From Pelotomaculum sp. (GTDB lineage: Bacteria; Bacillota; Desulfotomaculia; Desulfotomaculales; Pelotomaculaceae), in assembly GCA_018435055.1 (NCBI GenBank), contig JAHDOA010000016.1, positions 1 through 64,000 of the forward strand: a DNA stretch of 64,000 bases. Reading direction: 5' to 3'. The notes beneath the pieces are model-generated. The model did no database searches. It saw nothing but the letters and a program-made list of their open reading frames with translations, and was not told where the DNA came from. The position numbers and the translations under genes are program-made. Positions 8,773 to 17,899 of this stretch are shown one piece after another (within the stretch, counting starts at the first letter, position 1; every line of letters starts with the position of its first letter).

Positions 8773-9854
8773 TCACCGTTCGGGCAGACCTGGGCGACCG
8801 CAGTTATTATATTTACATCGGCAACGGGATTCTTAGCCGGCTGGGCTGTTGGGTGAGGGAGAGCGCCGCTGGTGACAAGGCGCTGCTGGTTTCCAACCGC
8901 AAAGTTTTGGCCTTGTATGGTGAAACAGTAAGCGCCAGCCTGTCTGAATATGGTTACCAGGTTATCCCGGCGGAAATGGGCGACGGCGAGGAATATAAGA
9001 ACCTGGCTACGCTGGAAAAGCTGTACGATTTGGCCTATGACCGGGGCCTTGACCGGCGCTGCCCGGTAATCGCCCTGGGTGGTGGAGTGGTGGGTGACGC
9101 TGCCGGGTTTGCTGCGGCCACCTACCTGCGCGGGGTGCCTTTCGTCCAGGTCCCCACGTCCTTGCTGGCCCAGGTGGACAGCAGTGTCGGGGGCAAGGTG
9201 GCGGTAAACCATCCCGGGGGCAAAAACATCATCGGCGCCTTTTACCAGCCGGCGCTGGTTGTAGCGGATATGCGCACCCTGCGGACGCTCCCCCGGCGGG
9301 AGATAAAATGCGGTCTGGCTGAATTAATCAAGTACGGTGTGATCGGCGACGCCGGCTTTTTTAGCTGGCTGGAAGAAAACATAGACAAGCTGCTGTCCCT
9401 GGATGAGGGCGCGCTAGAGTACGCCGTGGCGGTGGCCTGCAGGAGCAAAGCACGGGTGGTGGAAGCGGATGAAACTGAACAGGGCCAACGCGCTATCTTA
9501 AATTTCGGCCATACTGTCGGGCATGCGGTGGAGGTTTTGAGCGGGTACGGGGTGTTTTGCCACGGGGAAGCGGTGGCTGCCGGCATGGCGGCAGCGGCGA
9601 AGCTGGCGGAGCTCATGGGGCTTTTGCCGGCGGCGCAAGCGCGCCGCATCGTTTCTCTGCTCAGCCGGGCCGGCCTGCCTGTGTCCCTGCCTGCGTCTTT
9701 AGACAGCGGCGATATGATTGCGGCCATGCGCCGCGACAAAAAGGCGCACGCCGGCAGGCTTACTTTTGTCCTGCCGCTGGCCATCGGCAGTGTAAGAGTA
9801 TTTGACGATCTGCCGGAGGAGCTAATCCGGGAAGCCCTTTTCCCCGGAAAATAA
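8769..9854 (+). CDS. aroB: 3-dehydroquinate synthase
   Basis: NAD- and divalent-metal-dependent cyclisation of DAHP to dehydroquinate. 361 residues. Conserved blocks are ALGGGVVGDAAGFAAATYLRG, PTSLLAQVDSSVGGKVAVN, GGKNIIGAFYQP, NFGHTVGHAVE and CHGEAVAAGMA (metal-ligand His residues), with RRDKKAHAG near the C-terminus. It is the last clear gene of the shikimate cluster. aroD/aroQ and aroA are not in the window. Confidence 0.95.
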   Translation: MITVRADLGDRSYYIYIGNGILSRLGCWVRESAAGDKALLVSNRKVLALYGETVSASLSEYGYQVIPAEMGDGEEYKNLATLEKLYDLAYDRGLDRRCPVIALGGGVVGDAAGFAAATYLRGVPFVQVPTSLLAQVDSSVGGKVAVNHPGGKNIIGAFYQPALVVADMRTLRTLPRREIKCGLAELIKYGVIGDAGFFSWLEENIDKLLSLDEGALEYAVAVACRSKARVVEADETEQGQRAILNFGHTVGHAVEVLSGYGVFCHGEAVAAGMAAAAKLAELMGLLPAAQARRIVSLLSRAGLPVSLPASLDSGDMIAAMRRDKKAHAGRLTFVLPLAIGSVRVFDDLPEELIREALFPGK

Positions 9855-10021
9855 TTGAGATGGCCCTTCGTCTCAGGTATTAGACGGGGGGTTTAATTTT
9901 TGCAAGTAAATTATGGTTTTCGAAAATTGCGGGTAAGAGGCCTGTTATTTCCAGTAACCAGCCTTTTACCGGCGGCGCAAATTTAATATAATAAAGGAAA
10001 ATCTGCGGGGGGTAACAGGAT

Positions 10022-10330
10022 ATGGCTGTAGTTGATGTAACCATTGTACCGGTTGGGACGGCGTCCGCCGGCTTGAGCGATTATGTGGCCGGGTGCCTGG
10101 CGGCGCTGCAAGGGGCGGAAGGGGTTTCCTGGCAACTGACCCCCATGTCTACTGTCATCGAGGGTGATTTGGACCGGGTGCTGGCGGTAATCAGGCAGAT
10201 GCACGAGCAGCCTTTTATCAAGGGCGCAGGCCGGGTGGTCACCACCATCCGTATCGACGACCGCAGGGATAAGGCTCTGACCGCAGCCGGCAAGGTGGCG
10301 GCTGTCCAGGCCAGGCTTGGTAAAAAATAA
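10022..10330 (+). CDS. MTH1187/YkoF-type thiamine-binding protein
   Basis: 102 residues that match the MTH1187 (DUF77) family: VDVTIVPVGTASAGLSDYV at the start, LTPMSTVIEGDLDRVLAVI in the middle and VVTTIRIDDRRDK near the end. Structurally characterised members are small ferredoxin-like-fold proteins, some of which bind thiamine; the biological role is uncertain. ATG 10022 lies behind GGGGGGTAACAGG. It is placed directly before holA, with no obvious functional link. Confidence 0.75.
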   Translation: MAVVDVTIVPVGTASAGLSDYVAGCLAALQGAEGVSWQLTPMSTVIEGDLDRVLAVIRQMHEQPFIKGAGRVVTTIRIDDRRDKALTAAGKVAAVQARLGKK

Positions 10331-10333
10331 GGT

Positions 10334-11407
10334 GTGGCGATAGCTGTGGATTACTATACTGAACTTCTAAACAGCCTGAAACGGGGAGTTTTCCAACCGG
10401 TCTACCTTTTTTATGGTGAGGAGGGCTACCTGCGGGAACAGGTTGTAGGTCGCTTAATTGAATACTGCCGGCAGGGCGGCGGGTCGGATTTTAATATTGA
10501 CTTGATCGACGGCGACACAACCGGCCCGGGGGATATAGTCGCCAGTGCGGAGACCCTGCCGCTTTTTGCGGCCAGGCGTCTGGTAGTGGTGAAAAATCCG
10601 CCTTTTTTTAAGGCCGCCAGACGGGCCGGGCGGGAAGAACCGGCGGAAATTGAGGAAAAACCTGCAGCCCGCGGGGAATCTGTGCTGCTTAAATATTTGA
10701 AAGATCCTTTGAATTCAACTATTCTGGTTTTTAATACCGGCGAGCCGGTGGACAAAAGAAAGCGTATTTTCAAGGCGGTGCAAAAAGCCGGGAAAGCGGT
10801 GGATTTTACTTGCCTGAAGCGGAACGAACTGGCCCGCTTGCTGACGCAGAAGGTGGACAAGGCCGGCCGCCGGTTTGCCGGCAGGGCTTTGGACGAACTG
10901 TTGGATACGGCCGGCCCGTCTCTGCGGCAATTAAGTGTGGAATTTGACAAGCTGGTTAATTATACGGCGCAGAGCGGGGTGATCACTGCAGATGATGTGC
11001 GCAGGCTGTGCCCGCCTGCCCTGGAGGATAATATTTTTACTATTGTCGATGCGATAGGCGCCCGGCGCTGCGGGGAGGCCTTGAGCGGTATTAAAGACAT
11101 GCTGGCGGCCAAAGAGCCCCCGCTGCGCATCCTGGCCATGGTTATCAGGCAGTTCAGGTTGTTGCTGCAGGTCCATGACCTCGCCAGGCGGGGCTGCCCG
11201 CCCCGGGAAATTGCCGTGCGGCTGAAAATACATCCCTATGTGGCGCAAAAGCTTGCCGCCCAGTGTAAAAATTACAGCGGGGAAAGCCTTGTCCGCATTT
11301 TCCAGTCCCTGCAGGATATAGATGTAGCGGTGAAGACCGGCGGGCAGGAATTCTACCCGGCGCTAGAACATTTTATCTTGAAACTATGCGCCGGCCCACG
11401 CAGCTGA
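10334..11407 (+). CDS. holA: DNA polymerase III subunit delta
   Basis: Clamp-loader subunit that opens the beta sliding clamp. About 355 residues; an early segment VYLFYGEEGYLREQVVGRL, then IVASAETLPLFAARRLVVV, LLKYLKDPLNSTILVFNTG, and the C-terminal LRILAMVIRQFRLLLQVHDL and FIL are typical of HolA. B. subtilis also has holA (yqeN) just before rpsT, matching the position here. GTG 10334 and GTG 10346 are both possible starts; AAGGTG at 10329-10334 favours the second. Confidence 0.88.
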   Translation: MAIAVDYYTELLNSLKRGVFQPVYLFYGEEGYLREQVVGRLIEYCRQGGGSDFNIDLIDGDTTGPGDIVASAETLPLFAARRLVVVKNPPFFKAARRAGREEPAEIEEKPAARGESVLLKYLKDPLNSTILVFNTGEPVDKRKRIFKAVQKAGKAVDFTCLKRNELARLLTQKVDKAGRRFAGRALDELLDTAGPSLRQLSVEFDKLVNYTAQSGVITADDVRRLCPPALEDNIFTIVDAIGARRCGEALSGIKDMLAAKEPPLRILAMVIRQFRLLLQVHDLARRGCPPREIAVRLKIHPYVAQKLAAQCKNYSGESLVRIFQSLQDIDVAVKTGGQEFYPALEHFILKLCAGPRS

Positions 11408-11428
11408 GCAGATGCAAATTTTTATTGA

Positions 11429-12778
11429 TTGGTGACAGGGAATTTGGACAAAAACAAGGAGTTGCTATATAACCTGGAGGACCGTCCGCCCATTGACCGC
11501 AACCTGGTCTATGCTGTGCAGTGGCTGGGTTTTGCCGTAGCCAACTCGGCGGTCCTGCCGCTGGTAGTTGGAAGCGCGCTCGGACTCGACCAAGCCGGCA
11601 TCGCCACCCTGGCCCAGCGCACTTTCTTTTTTCAGGCTCTGGCGTCACTTTTGCAGGTGTGCTTCGGTCACCGCCTGCCGATTATTGAAGGCCCGTCCGG
11701 CATGTGGTGGGGCATCTTCATCACCCTGGCGGCCACGGCCCCGGGGTTGGGCAAACCGCTGAGCCTGCTGCGCACTGACCTGGAGTTGGGCGTGATGGTG
11801 GCCGGGGTAATCCTGATAGTACTGGGTATGACAGGCCTGATGGGCAGGGCCTTGAAGCTTTTTACACCTGCTGTAACCGGCTCTGTGCTGGTCCTGCTGG
11901 GCCTGCAGCTGAGCGGTACCTTTGTCAGGGGGATGTTCGGCATTGGCGCGGGGGGCAGTATAGACCTGAAATCAGCCTTTGTGTCTGTGCTGGTGGTATT
12001 CATAGTTATGCTGATCAGCCTCAAGGCCAGGGGTTTTTTGAAAAGCATCGCTGTCCTGATCGGCATCGCGGCGGGGTGGATTATAGCCGTGCTGGTCGGG
12101 GTTTCCCCCGGGGAATTCATCAGGTCGGAGGCAATTGTGGCGCTGCCCGGGTTGTTTGCCTGGGGCGCGCCTACTTTCGATCCCGGCATAGTGTTTGTTT
12201 CGGTGCTTACCGGCCTGCTGGTATTGTCCAACCTGGTGGCCAGTATCCTGGCTATGGAGCGGGTGCTGAATATAGAACTACCCCAAAAATCTTATAACAG
12301 GGGTGTGGTATTTACGGGTTTTGCCGATATTCTTGCCGGGCTGGGGGCGACGGTAGGCTTTGTGCCTTATTCCGCCGGCGCCGGCATGGTGGCTTTAACC
12401 AGGGTGGCGGCCAGGCTGCCTTTTGTGATCTTTACCTTTGCCCTGATCATCCTCGGATTGCTGCCGCAGGTGGGCGCCTTTCTGGCGTCCATGCCGGAGC
12501 CGGTGGGCTATTCGGTGCTGTTGGCTTCCTTCTGCCAGATGCTTGGTTTTGGGTTAAAAGATTACGCCCGGCTGGAGTTTAACGCCAGGGATTATTTTGT
12601 GGTGGGGCTGCCGATCCTTTTCGGAACCGGCGTGATGAACCTGCCGGCCGGCGCGTTCGCGGGGATCCCCGTGTTCGCCCAGTACATCCTGGGCAACGGT
12701 TTTATCGGCGGCATGCTGCTGTGCATGTTCCTCGAACACATCCTTCTACCAAACGTGCCACGGGGACGGTTCTCTTGA
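11429..12778 (+). CDS. NCS2 (uracil/xanthine-type) permease
   Basis: About 449 residues and very hydrophobic, with roughly a dozen membrane segments. It opens with NLVYAVQWLGFAVANSAVLPLVVG and has IEGPSGMWWG, both reminiscent of nucleobase:cation symporter-2 proteins (SLC23/UraA). The substrate cannot be assigned. Start candidates are TTG 11429, GTG 11432 and TTG 11444. The last residues (VPRGRFS) and the stop codon are supplied by a copy of the 27-bp palindromic repeat, so the native C-terminus has probably been replaced. It is placed between holA and rpsT, where B. subtilis has no such gene. Confidence 0.75.
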   Translation: MVTGNLDKNKELLYNLEDRPPIDRNLVYAVQWLGFAVANSAVLPLVVGSALGLDQAGIATLAQRTFFFQALASLLQVCFGHRLPIIEGPSGMWWGIFITLAATAPGLGKPLSLLRTDLELGVMVAGVILIVLGMTGLMGRALKLFTPAVTGSVLVLLGLQLSGTFVRGMFGIGAGGSIDLKSAFVSVLVVFIVMLISLKARGFLKSIAVLIGIAAGWIIAVLVGVSPGEFIRSEAIVALPGLFAWGAPTFDPGIVFVSVLTGLLVLSNLVASILAMERVLNIELPQKSYNRGVVFTGFADILAGLGATVGFVPYSAGAGMVALTRVAARLPFVIFTFALIILGLLPQVGAFLASMPEPVGYSVLLASFCQMLGFGLKDYARLEFNARDYFVVGLPILFGTGVMNLPAGAFAGIPVFAQYILGNGFIGGMLLCMFLEHILLPNVPRGRFS

Positions 12779-12822
12779 CACGTTGACACGATCGTGTCAA
12801 GGGGACGGTTCCCCGGGCACGG
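12755..12822. repeat. Two copies of the 27-bp palindromic repeat
   Basis: Copy one is 12755-12781 and copy two 12796-12822, both with the GGGGACGGTT core and GTGNCA/TGACAC-like ends. The first copy overlaps the permease C-terminus and contains its TGA stop. Confidence 0.85.
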
Positions 12823-12886
12823 TTAGACGAAAAAACTGACCCTGAGCAGGTAATTCAGCGAAAAATTCCGGCTAATAACACGCCGG

Positions 12887-13093
12887 TCAGTGGATTAATA
12901 AATATGATTCAAACAATGACAACGCCAAAAGTATGCCAATAGTGATTCTTCCATTAGTATTATTATACGAAAACAGAAAATAGGTCCACCAGACGAGCGC
13001 AAAAATAATCAGGTACCCGCCCACAGTGAAACCTGAGATAAAAGATAAAATCATTACAGCAATGCCTATTGAGATAATATTAGATAATTCCAT
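12887..13093 (-). CDS. Small membrane protein, unknown
   Basis: 68 residues with two or three hydrophobic segments (IISIGIAVMILSFISGFTVG, YLIIFALVWWTYFLF and IGILLALSLFESYLLI). ATG 13093 has GGAGG 11 nt upstream. It lies between the permease and rpsT and is read with rpsT on the minus strand, but after the rpsT terminator-like hairpin. No family was recognised. Confidence 0.45.
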   Translation of the reverse strand: MELSNIISIGIAVMILSFISGFTVGGYLIIFALVWWTYFLFSYNNTNGRITIGILLALSLFESYLLIH

Positions 13094-13196
13094 GCCAAGT
13101 AAAGCCTCCGGCTATTTAATATAATATATTAAATGTAGCGCATAGCCACGAAGGGAACAGCGATATATGGCTATTAACATATAATACCATATCATA

Positions 13197-13232
13197 CAAA
13201 AAAACCACAGCTTTTTTCAGCTGCGGCTTTGT
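13197..13232 (-). terminator. Rho-independent terminator of rpsT
   Basis: On the minus strand CCGCAGCT and AGCTGTGG pair (one G-T) around a GAAAAA loop, followed by a run of seven T. It lies 26 nt beyond the rpsT stop. Confidence 0.8.
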
Positions 13233-13257
13233 TCTTTCAATAGTCCTATTCCGGTAA

Positions 13258-13524
13258 TTACCCCGTTAGCTTGTTGAATCTTCTGGCTAGGCGGGATTTT
13301 TTACGTGAAGCTGCATTTTTATGTAAAATGCCTTTCGTAACAGCCTTGTCAATGGCAATTACAGCCTTTTTCAGTTTCAAACTAGCTTCATCGCGGTCGG
13401 CGGCCTTCATTGCCTCCTCGAACCGCCTGATGGTGGTCCGCAGAGCTGACTTGAGCCTGGCGTTACGTATCGTCCGCTTGCGAGTAATTTCAACCCTTTT
13501 GATGGCGGATTTGATATTTGGCAT
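13258..13524 (-). CDS. rpsT: 30S ribosomal protein S20
   Basis: 88 residues, Lys/Arg-rich, opening MPNIKSAIKRVEITRKR and ending KSRLARRFNKL, the standard S20 pattern; it binds 16S rRNA in the small subunit. ATG 13524 is chosen over an in-frame GTG at 13536 because GGGAGGTGAG on the minus strand sits 7 nt upstream of it. It is divergent from the holin-like gene. Position between holA and spoIIP agrees with Bacillus. Confidence 0.95.
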   Translation of the reverse strand: MPNIKSAIKRVEITRKRTIRNARLKSALRTTIRRFEEAMKAADRDEASLKLKKAVIAIDKAVTKGILHKNAASRKKSRLARRFNKLTG

Positions 13525-13652
13525 ATGTGTTCTCACCTCCCAACGGCAACAATTTTACCATGCGCAAAAAAAAAATGCAAGGCTTAGCTGTATAACCTTT
13601 CATAATTTGGTTAAAGCTATTTTAAGATTGACAAGACGGGAGGTGACATGTG

Positions 13653-13991
13653 ATGCAGTGGCTTGGAGTTATTATTAGATTTGTTGTTTCAGCACTTGTA
13701 CTGATTGTTGTAAGCTGGCTTTCACCCGGTTTCGTGGTAAGTGGCGGATTTGTCGGAGCGCTGATTGCCGCTGTTGTGATAGCCGTCCTGGGATATGTGG
13801 CCGAGGCCCTTCTGGGAGAACGTATTTCCCCTCAGAGCAGGGGGCTGGTGGGCTTCGTTACGGCGGCGGTGGTTATTTACCTGGCTCAGTTTATTATCCC
13901 CAGTTTGCTCAGCGTGAGCATTGTGGGCGCTTTAATATCCGCATTTATTATCGGCTTAATTGACGCCTTTGTCCCAACCGCGCTGCGGTAA
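13653..13991 (+). CDS. Phage holin family (YvlD-like) membrane protein
   Basis: 112 residues with four hydrophobic segments; ATG 13653 follows GGGAGGTGA. Pattern WLGVIIRFVVSALVLIVVSW and LIAAVVIAVLGYVAEALLG resembles the four-TM Phage_holin_4_2/YvlD family, which is widespread in bacterial chromosomes and not evidence of prophage. It occupies the place where Bacillus has gpr, the spore protease gene, between rpsT and spoIIP. Confidence 0.65.
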   Translation: MQWLGVIIRFVVSALVLIVVSWLSPGFVVSGGFVGALIAAVVIAVLGYVAEALLGERISPQSRGLVGFVTAAVVIYLAQFIIPSLLSVSIVGALISAFIIGLIDAFVPTALR

Positions 13992-14005
13992 CACCACACT
14001 CTCAT

Positions 14006-14057
14006 AAACCCCCCGCTTTGGGCATAAAATTAAGGAATAAGCCCGGACGGGGGGTTT
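14006..14057 (+). promoter_or_regulatory. Strong hairpin masking the spoIIP ribosome-binding site
   Basis: AAACCCCCCG (14006-14015) and CGGGGGGTTT (14048-14057) are perfect 10-bp complements. Inside them GGGC (14020-14023) and GCCC (14041-14044) also pair. The right arm contains the GGGGGG that would serve as Shine-Dalgarno for ATG 14061. It could act as a terminator of the holin-like gene, a translational block, or both. Confidence 0.65.
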
Positions 14058-14060
14058 ATT

Positions 14061-15140
14061 ATGTATTCTGTAAGCGCCGGCAGGTGCAGGAGAGCTTTTC
14101 CGGGCCGCCCGCCCCTCAGGATTATTGGCGTATTATTATTACTGTTATTCTGCCTGATTAAAGCAATTCCAGCCATTTTCGCGGCACAGCCTCTTTGGGC
14201 CGGCGCTGTTAAAGAGCTGCCCGGCAGGGTTTTAGATTCATACCAGGCGGATCCACTGCAAATTATCAAAGGGGCGCTGCCCATATTCCGCTGGAGCAGT
14301 TTTGAAGGGGACGGCGAAACCCCTGCGATTATGGGATCGCTTTTACGCGTCGCCGGGTCTGTGGGCGGGGTTAACCTGCGCAACCCGATCGCAGTTCTGC
14401 AATCCCAGGTACCGCTTTTGGCAGCGGTTGATTTTCCTGATGCAGCGCTTGTGAGTAGCCCTGATGCGGATAAAGCCGGAGAAAAGGTGATTCCTGCCCT
14501 GACCAAAGAGTGTCTGGTTTGCGTTTATAACACGCATACCGGTGAGACTTACAAACTAACCGACGGGGTGGAGCGGCTGGACGGCAGGCGAGGCGGTGTG
14601 GTTACGGTAGCGGCCGCCTTCCAGGAAGAGCTTGAAAACAGTTATGGATTTAAAGTGGCCAGGTCCGATAAAATCAACGACAAGGACTACAATATGTCCT
14701 ATATCGAATCGGAAAAAACAGCGCGGGAACTCCTTGCCGCTAATCCGCACGCCAGTGCTGTATTTGATATCCACCGCGATTCAAGCAAGACCAGGGAGCA
14801 AAGTATTGTAAATATTGACGGTCAGGTCATGGCGACCTTACTGTTTATCGTGGGTTCCGATACCCGCCGGTCCTTCCCGGGGTGGCGCCAGAACTACGCT
14901 TTCGCTGTGCAGCTTTCAGACCGGATAAATGAAAAATATCCGGGACTATCCCTGGGTGTCCGGCTTAAAGACGGCATTTACAACCAGAACCTGCACCCGC
15001 GCGCTGTATTACTGGAAGCGGGCACAACAGAAAATTCCTGTGAGGAAGCGGTCCGTGCCGTACGGTTGCTGGCTGGTGTTGTGGCTGATGTAATCAGTGA
15101 AGGGTTTGCTGTGGCGCCGGGGACAACAGCTCTGGAATAA
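14061..15140 (+). CDS. spoIIP: Stage II sporulation protein P
   Basis: Peptidoglycan amidase/endopeptidase of the engulfment machinery (SpoIID-SpoIIP-SpoIIM), anchored in the mother-cell membrane. 359 residues: a membrane anchor at about 20-41 (IIGVLLLLLFCLIKAIPAIF), a linker of ~120 residues, then the catalytic domain with VYNTHTGETY, VFDIHRDSS and LLEAGTTEN, carrying the His and Glu metal ligands. Length and domain order are normal. ATG 14061 is 3 nt after the hairpin described above. Confidence 0.93.
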   Translation: MYSVSAGRCRRAFPGRPPLRIIGVLLLLLFCLIKAIPAIFAAQPLWAGAVKELPGRVLDSYQADPLQIIKGALPIFRWSSFEGDGETPAIMGSLLRVAGSVGGVNLRNPIAVLQSQVPLLAAVDFPDAALVSSPDADKAGEKVIPALTKECLVCVYNTHTGETYKLTDGVERLDGRRGGVVTVAAAFQEELENSYGFKVARSDKINDKDYNMSYIESEKTARELLAANPHASAVFDIHRDSSKTREQSIVNIDGQVMATLLFIVGSDTRRSFPGWRQNYAFAVQLSDRINEKYPGLSLGVRLKDGIYNQNLHPRAVLLEAGTTENSCEEAVRAVRLLAGVVADVISEGFAVAPGTTALE

Positions 15141-15204
15141 TGTGTCAGAAGGCGTTTTAACCCGCCTTTCCGGTCATAATATTAGTAAAACTGGAGCGAC
15201 AGCT

Positions 15205-15573
15205 ATGAATTGGACAAAGTATAAAATTACTATTCTATTATGCGCAGCTGTGGTGGCCTGGGGGGCATCTTGTTTGATTGCCGAATTCAATTACCGGGTG
15301 CGTCCGGAGACGCCTTTATATGCGTTTAAGCTGGAAGACTGCGGACACGGTACTTACCACGTTGATTTTCTCGGTGAGAGTTTCAGTTTTGTCCTGCTGC
15401 CGGATCAGGTCAGGCAATTTGCTGATTCAGAACAAATTAGGAATTACCGTGTTCGTGCAGCCGTTTTTTTAGATATAGTAAGCAAGAGTATTAAGGATCT
15501 TCTTTCAGAAACGCTGATAAAATTAGAGGTAAAAGGGTGGACGGGTGAAAACAAGCTGCTAATGAACAGGTAG
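15205..15573 (+). CDS. Hypothetical single-pass membrane protein after spoIIP
   Basis: 122 residues. ATG 15205 follows GGAG at 15192-15195; upstream in-frame codons overlap spoIIP and are unlikely. One N-terminal membrane segment (ITILLCAAVVAWGASCLIA) is followed by a soluble domain of ~95 residues. In B. subtilis yqxA, a small membrane-protein gene, lies in the same slot between spoIIP and lepA; positional analogy is suggestive but I could not confirm sequence similarity. Confidence 0.55.
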   Translation: MNWTKYKITILLCAAVVAWGASCLIAEFNYRVRPETPLYAFKLEDCGHGTYHVDFLGESFSFVLLPDQVRQFADSEQIRNYRVRAAVFLDIVSKSIKDLLSETLIKLEVKGWTGENKLLMNR

Positions 15574-15679
15574 TTATATATGATGGAAATAGCTTCGCCA
15601 GCGCAGGCTTTCGCAGGGTAGGGGGCTTAAATCCTGACTTGCCAATGTGTACCCCCGTTTCACATAATCGTGACAAAAC

Positions 15680-15725
15680 GTGCCATGAGAACCGTCCCCT
15701 TGACACGGAACCGTCCCCTTGACAC
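15680..15725. repeat. 27-bp palindromic repeat plus half copy
   Basis: A full copy at 15680-15706 in CCGTCCCC orientation is followed directly by a truncated one (15707-15725) lacking its left end. It lies upstream of the lepA promoter. Confidence 0.85.
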
Positions 15726-15738
15726 GCCCGGGTTTTTA

Positions 15739-15767
15739 TTGGCAGCTGGCCGCTGTGGTGATATAAT
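15739..15767 (+). promoter_or_regulatory. SigA-type promoter for lepA
   Basis: TTGGCA (15739-15744), a 17-bp spacer and TATAAT (15762-15767), 33 nt before the lepA start. Confidence 0.65.
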
Positions 15768-15799
15768 TATATGGTTGTAAACATAACGGGGGATTAGCA

Positions 15800-17608
15800 A
15801 TGGAATGGGAAAAGGATAGAATTCGCAATTTCTGCATCATCGCTCATATCGACCACGGCAAATCAACACTGGCAGACAGGCTGCTGGAGTATACAGGCGC
15901 GCTGAGCGGCAGGGAAATGGCCGAGCAGGTGCTGGATAAGATGGACCTGGAGCGGGAGCGGGGCATAACCATAAAAATGCAGGCAGTGCGTTTGCATTAC
16001 AGGGCCAAAGACGGGTTGGATTACCAATTGAATTTGATCGACACGCCGGGGCATGTAGACTTTTCATACGAGGTCTCACGCAGCCTGGCTGCCTGCGAAG
16101 GAGCGCTGCTGGTAGTGGACGCGGCACAGGGGATCGAGGCCCAAACCCTGGCCAACGTTTACCTGGCCCTGGAGCATAACCTGGAGATCATCCCGGTGAT
16201 CAATAAAATTGACCTGCCCAGCGCCGACCCGGACGAGGTTAAGCAGGAGATTGAGGACGTGATTGGGCTGGATGTTTCAGATGCTGTACTGGCTTCAGCC
16301 AAAAACGGCATCGGCATAGAAGAGGTTTTAGACAAGATCGTGAAAATAATTCCGCCGCCCGGCGGGCAGGATAGCTCACCTTTGCGGGCGTTGATTTTCG
16401 ACTCGCATTATGATCCCTACAAAGGGGTGATTGCCTATGTCCGGGTGATGGAAGGCGCGGTGCGGACCGGCATGCAGGTCAAAATGATGGCCACCGGCAA
16501 GGAATTTGAAGTCAATGAGGTAGGTATTTTCAAGCCTGCCCTGTCCAGCGTCGGTGTCCTGCACACCGGCGAGGTGGGCTTTATCGCCGCCAGCATTAAA
16601 AATGTCAAGGACTGCCGGGTAGGCGACACGGTGACGGACGCTGCCGGGCCGGCGCCGGCGCCCCTGCCGGGCTACCGCCGGGCCACCCCGATGGTCTACT
16701 GCGGGTTATACACTGCTGATACTGTTGACTACAGCGATTTGCGGGAAGCGATGGAAAAGCTCAGCCTCAACGACGCCTCGCTGATCTATGAGCCTGAAAC
16801 ATCCGAGGCCCTGGGATTTGGTTTCCGCTGCGGCTTTTTAGGGCTGCTGCACATGGAAATTATCCAGGAGCGCCTGGAACGCGAATACGGGCTGAACCTG
16901 ATTACTACAGCTCCCAACGTTGTCTACCGCGTTACCACTACCGCGGGTGAAGTACTGCAGATCGAAAACCCCAGCAAAATGCCGCCGGCCGGCAAGGTGG
17001 AATATATCGAAGAGCCGTATGTCAGGGCGACGATCATGGCCCCCAAAGACTATGTCGGGGCGGTAATGGAACTGTGCCAGGAACGGCGCAGCATTTTCGG
17101 CAATATGGAGTATATGGGCCTGCACAGAGTGATGCTGACTTACGATATGCCGCTCAGCGAGATTATTTATGACTTCTTTGACCAGCTCAAGTCGCGCACC
17201 AAGGGCTATGCTTCGCTGGATTATGAACTGGCCGGCTACAGGCAGTCCAATCTGGTTAAGCTGGATATTCTCATCGCCGGTGAAGTGCTGGACGCGCTGT
17301 CCATTATTGTGCACAGGGACAAGGCTTATTACAGGGGGCGCCAGCTGGTGGAAAGGCTGCGCAGCTTGATCCCGCGCCACCTTTTTGAAGTGCCGATCCA
17401 GGCGTCCATCGGCAACAAGGTGATTGCCCGGGAAACGGTAAAAGCGGTGCGCAAGGACGTCCTGGCCAAGTGTTACGGCGGCGACATCAGCCGCAAGCGC
17501 AAGCTGCTGGAAAAGCAAAAGGAAGGCAAAAGAAGGATGAAACAGGTGGGCAGCGTAGAAATACCTCAAGAAGCCTTCATGGCCGTACTGGGTCTGGGTG
17601 AAAAATAA
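15800..17608 (+). CDS. lepA: Elongation factor 4 (LepA)
   Basis: Translational GTPase acting on stalled ribosomes. 602 residues. G1 [20 protein letters not shown]3 [16 protein letters not shown] and G4 NKIDLP are intact. EF-Tu domain 2, the EF-G III/V-like domains ([11 protein letters not shown]) and the LepA-specific C-terminal domain ([17 protein letters not shown]) are present, ending [20 protein letters not shown] 15800 follows GGGGG at 15789-15793. Location after spoIIP matches Bacillus. Confidence 0.96.
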   Translation: MEWEKDRIRNFCIIAHIDHGKSTLADRLLEYTGALSGREMAEQVLDKMDLERERGITIKMQAVRLHYRAKDGLDYQLNLIDTPGHVDFSYEVSRSLAACEGALLVVDAAQGIEAQTLANVYLALEHNLEIIPVINKIDLPSADPDEVKQEIEDVIGLDVSDAVLASAKNGIGIEEVLDKIVKIIPPPGGQDSSPLRALIFDSHYDPYKGVIAYVRVMEGAVRTGMQVKMMATGKEFEVNEVGIFKPALSSVGVLHTGEVGFIAASIKNVKDCRVGDTVTDAAGPAPAPLPGYRRATPMVYCGLYTADTVDYSDLREAMEKLSLNDASLIYEPETSEALGFGFRCGFLGLLHMEIIQERLEREYGLNLITTAPNVVYRVTTTAGEVLQIENPSKMPPAGKVEYIEEPYVRATIMAPKDYVGAVMELCQERRSIFGNMEYMGLHRVMLTYDMPLSEIIYDFFDQLKSRTKGYASLDYELAGYRQSNLVKLDILIAGEVLDALSIIVHRDKAYYRGRQLVERLRSLIPRHLFEVPIQASIGNKVIARETVKAVRKDVLAKCYGGDISRKRKLLEKQKEGKRRMKQVGSVEIPQEAFMAVLGLGEK

Positions 17609-17619
17609 GGGGGTTTATT

Positions 17620-17841
17620 ATGAGCTGCTATCTCCGGCATCTGAAACCATTATTAGGTGAACTGGGAATCGAACCTGTGAATAAAGAGGAGCGCAAACGC
17701 CTGGACCAGACTGTAAGAGCTCTTGTGGGCAAAGAAAATGAGAAAAAGTGCTCCGAGGTCTGGAAAGAAGTAAAGGTCTGGCTGCAGGACCCTGGAAAAA
17801 GGAGGCAGCTGGTTGATGCTCTTAATAAATTAAAGGTTTAA
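17620..17841 (+). CDS. Small hypothetical protein
   Basis: 73 residues, charged and probably all-helical (KEERKRLDQTVRALVGKE, then CSEVWKEVKVWLQD). ATG 17620 follows AAGGGGG with an 8-nt gap, 11 nt after lepA, so it may be the second gene of that transcript. No family recognised. Confidence 0.5.
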   Translation: MSCYLRHLKPLLGELGIEPVNKEERKRLDQTVRALVGKENEKKCSEVWKEVKVWLQDPGKRRQLVDALNKLKV

Positions 17842-17899
17842 ACCGCTATCATTAATATGTGGTTAAAAGATATACCGTTTTATTTGTGCCGGAGGTTAT

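Noticed and set aside
13271-13678. 135-codon ORF antisense to rpsT
   Set aside because: rpsT is certain on the minus strand with terminator and ribosome site; this is its shadow.
13653-13991. Prophage interpretation of the holin-like gene
   Set aside because: No phage genes are nearby and the YvlD-like family is chromosomal in many Firmicutes.
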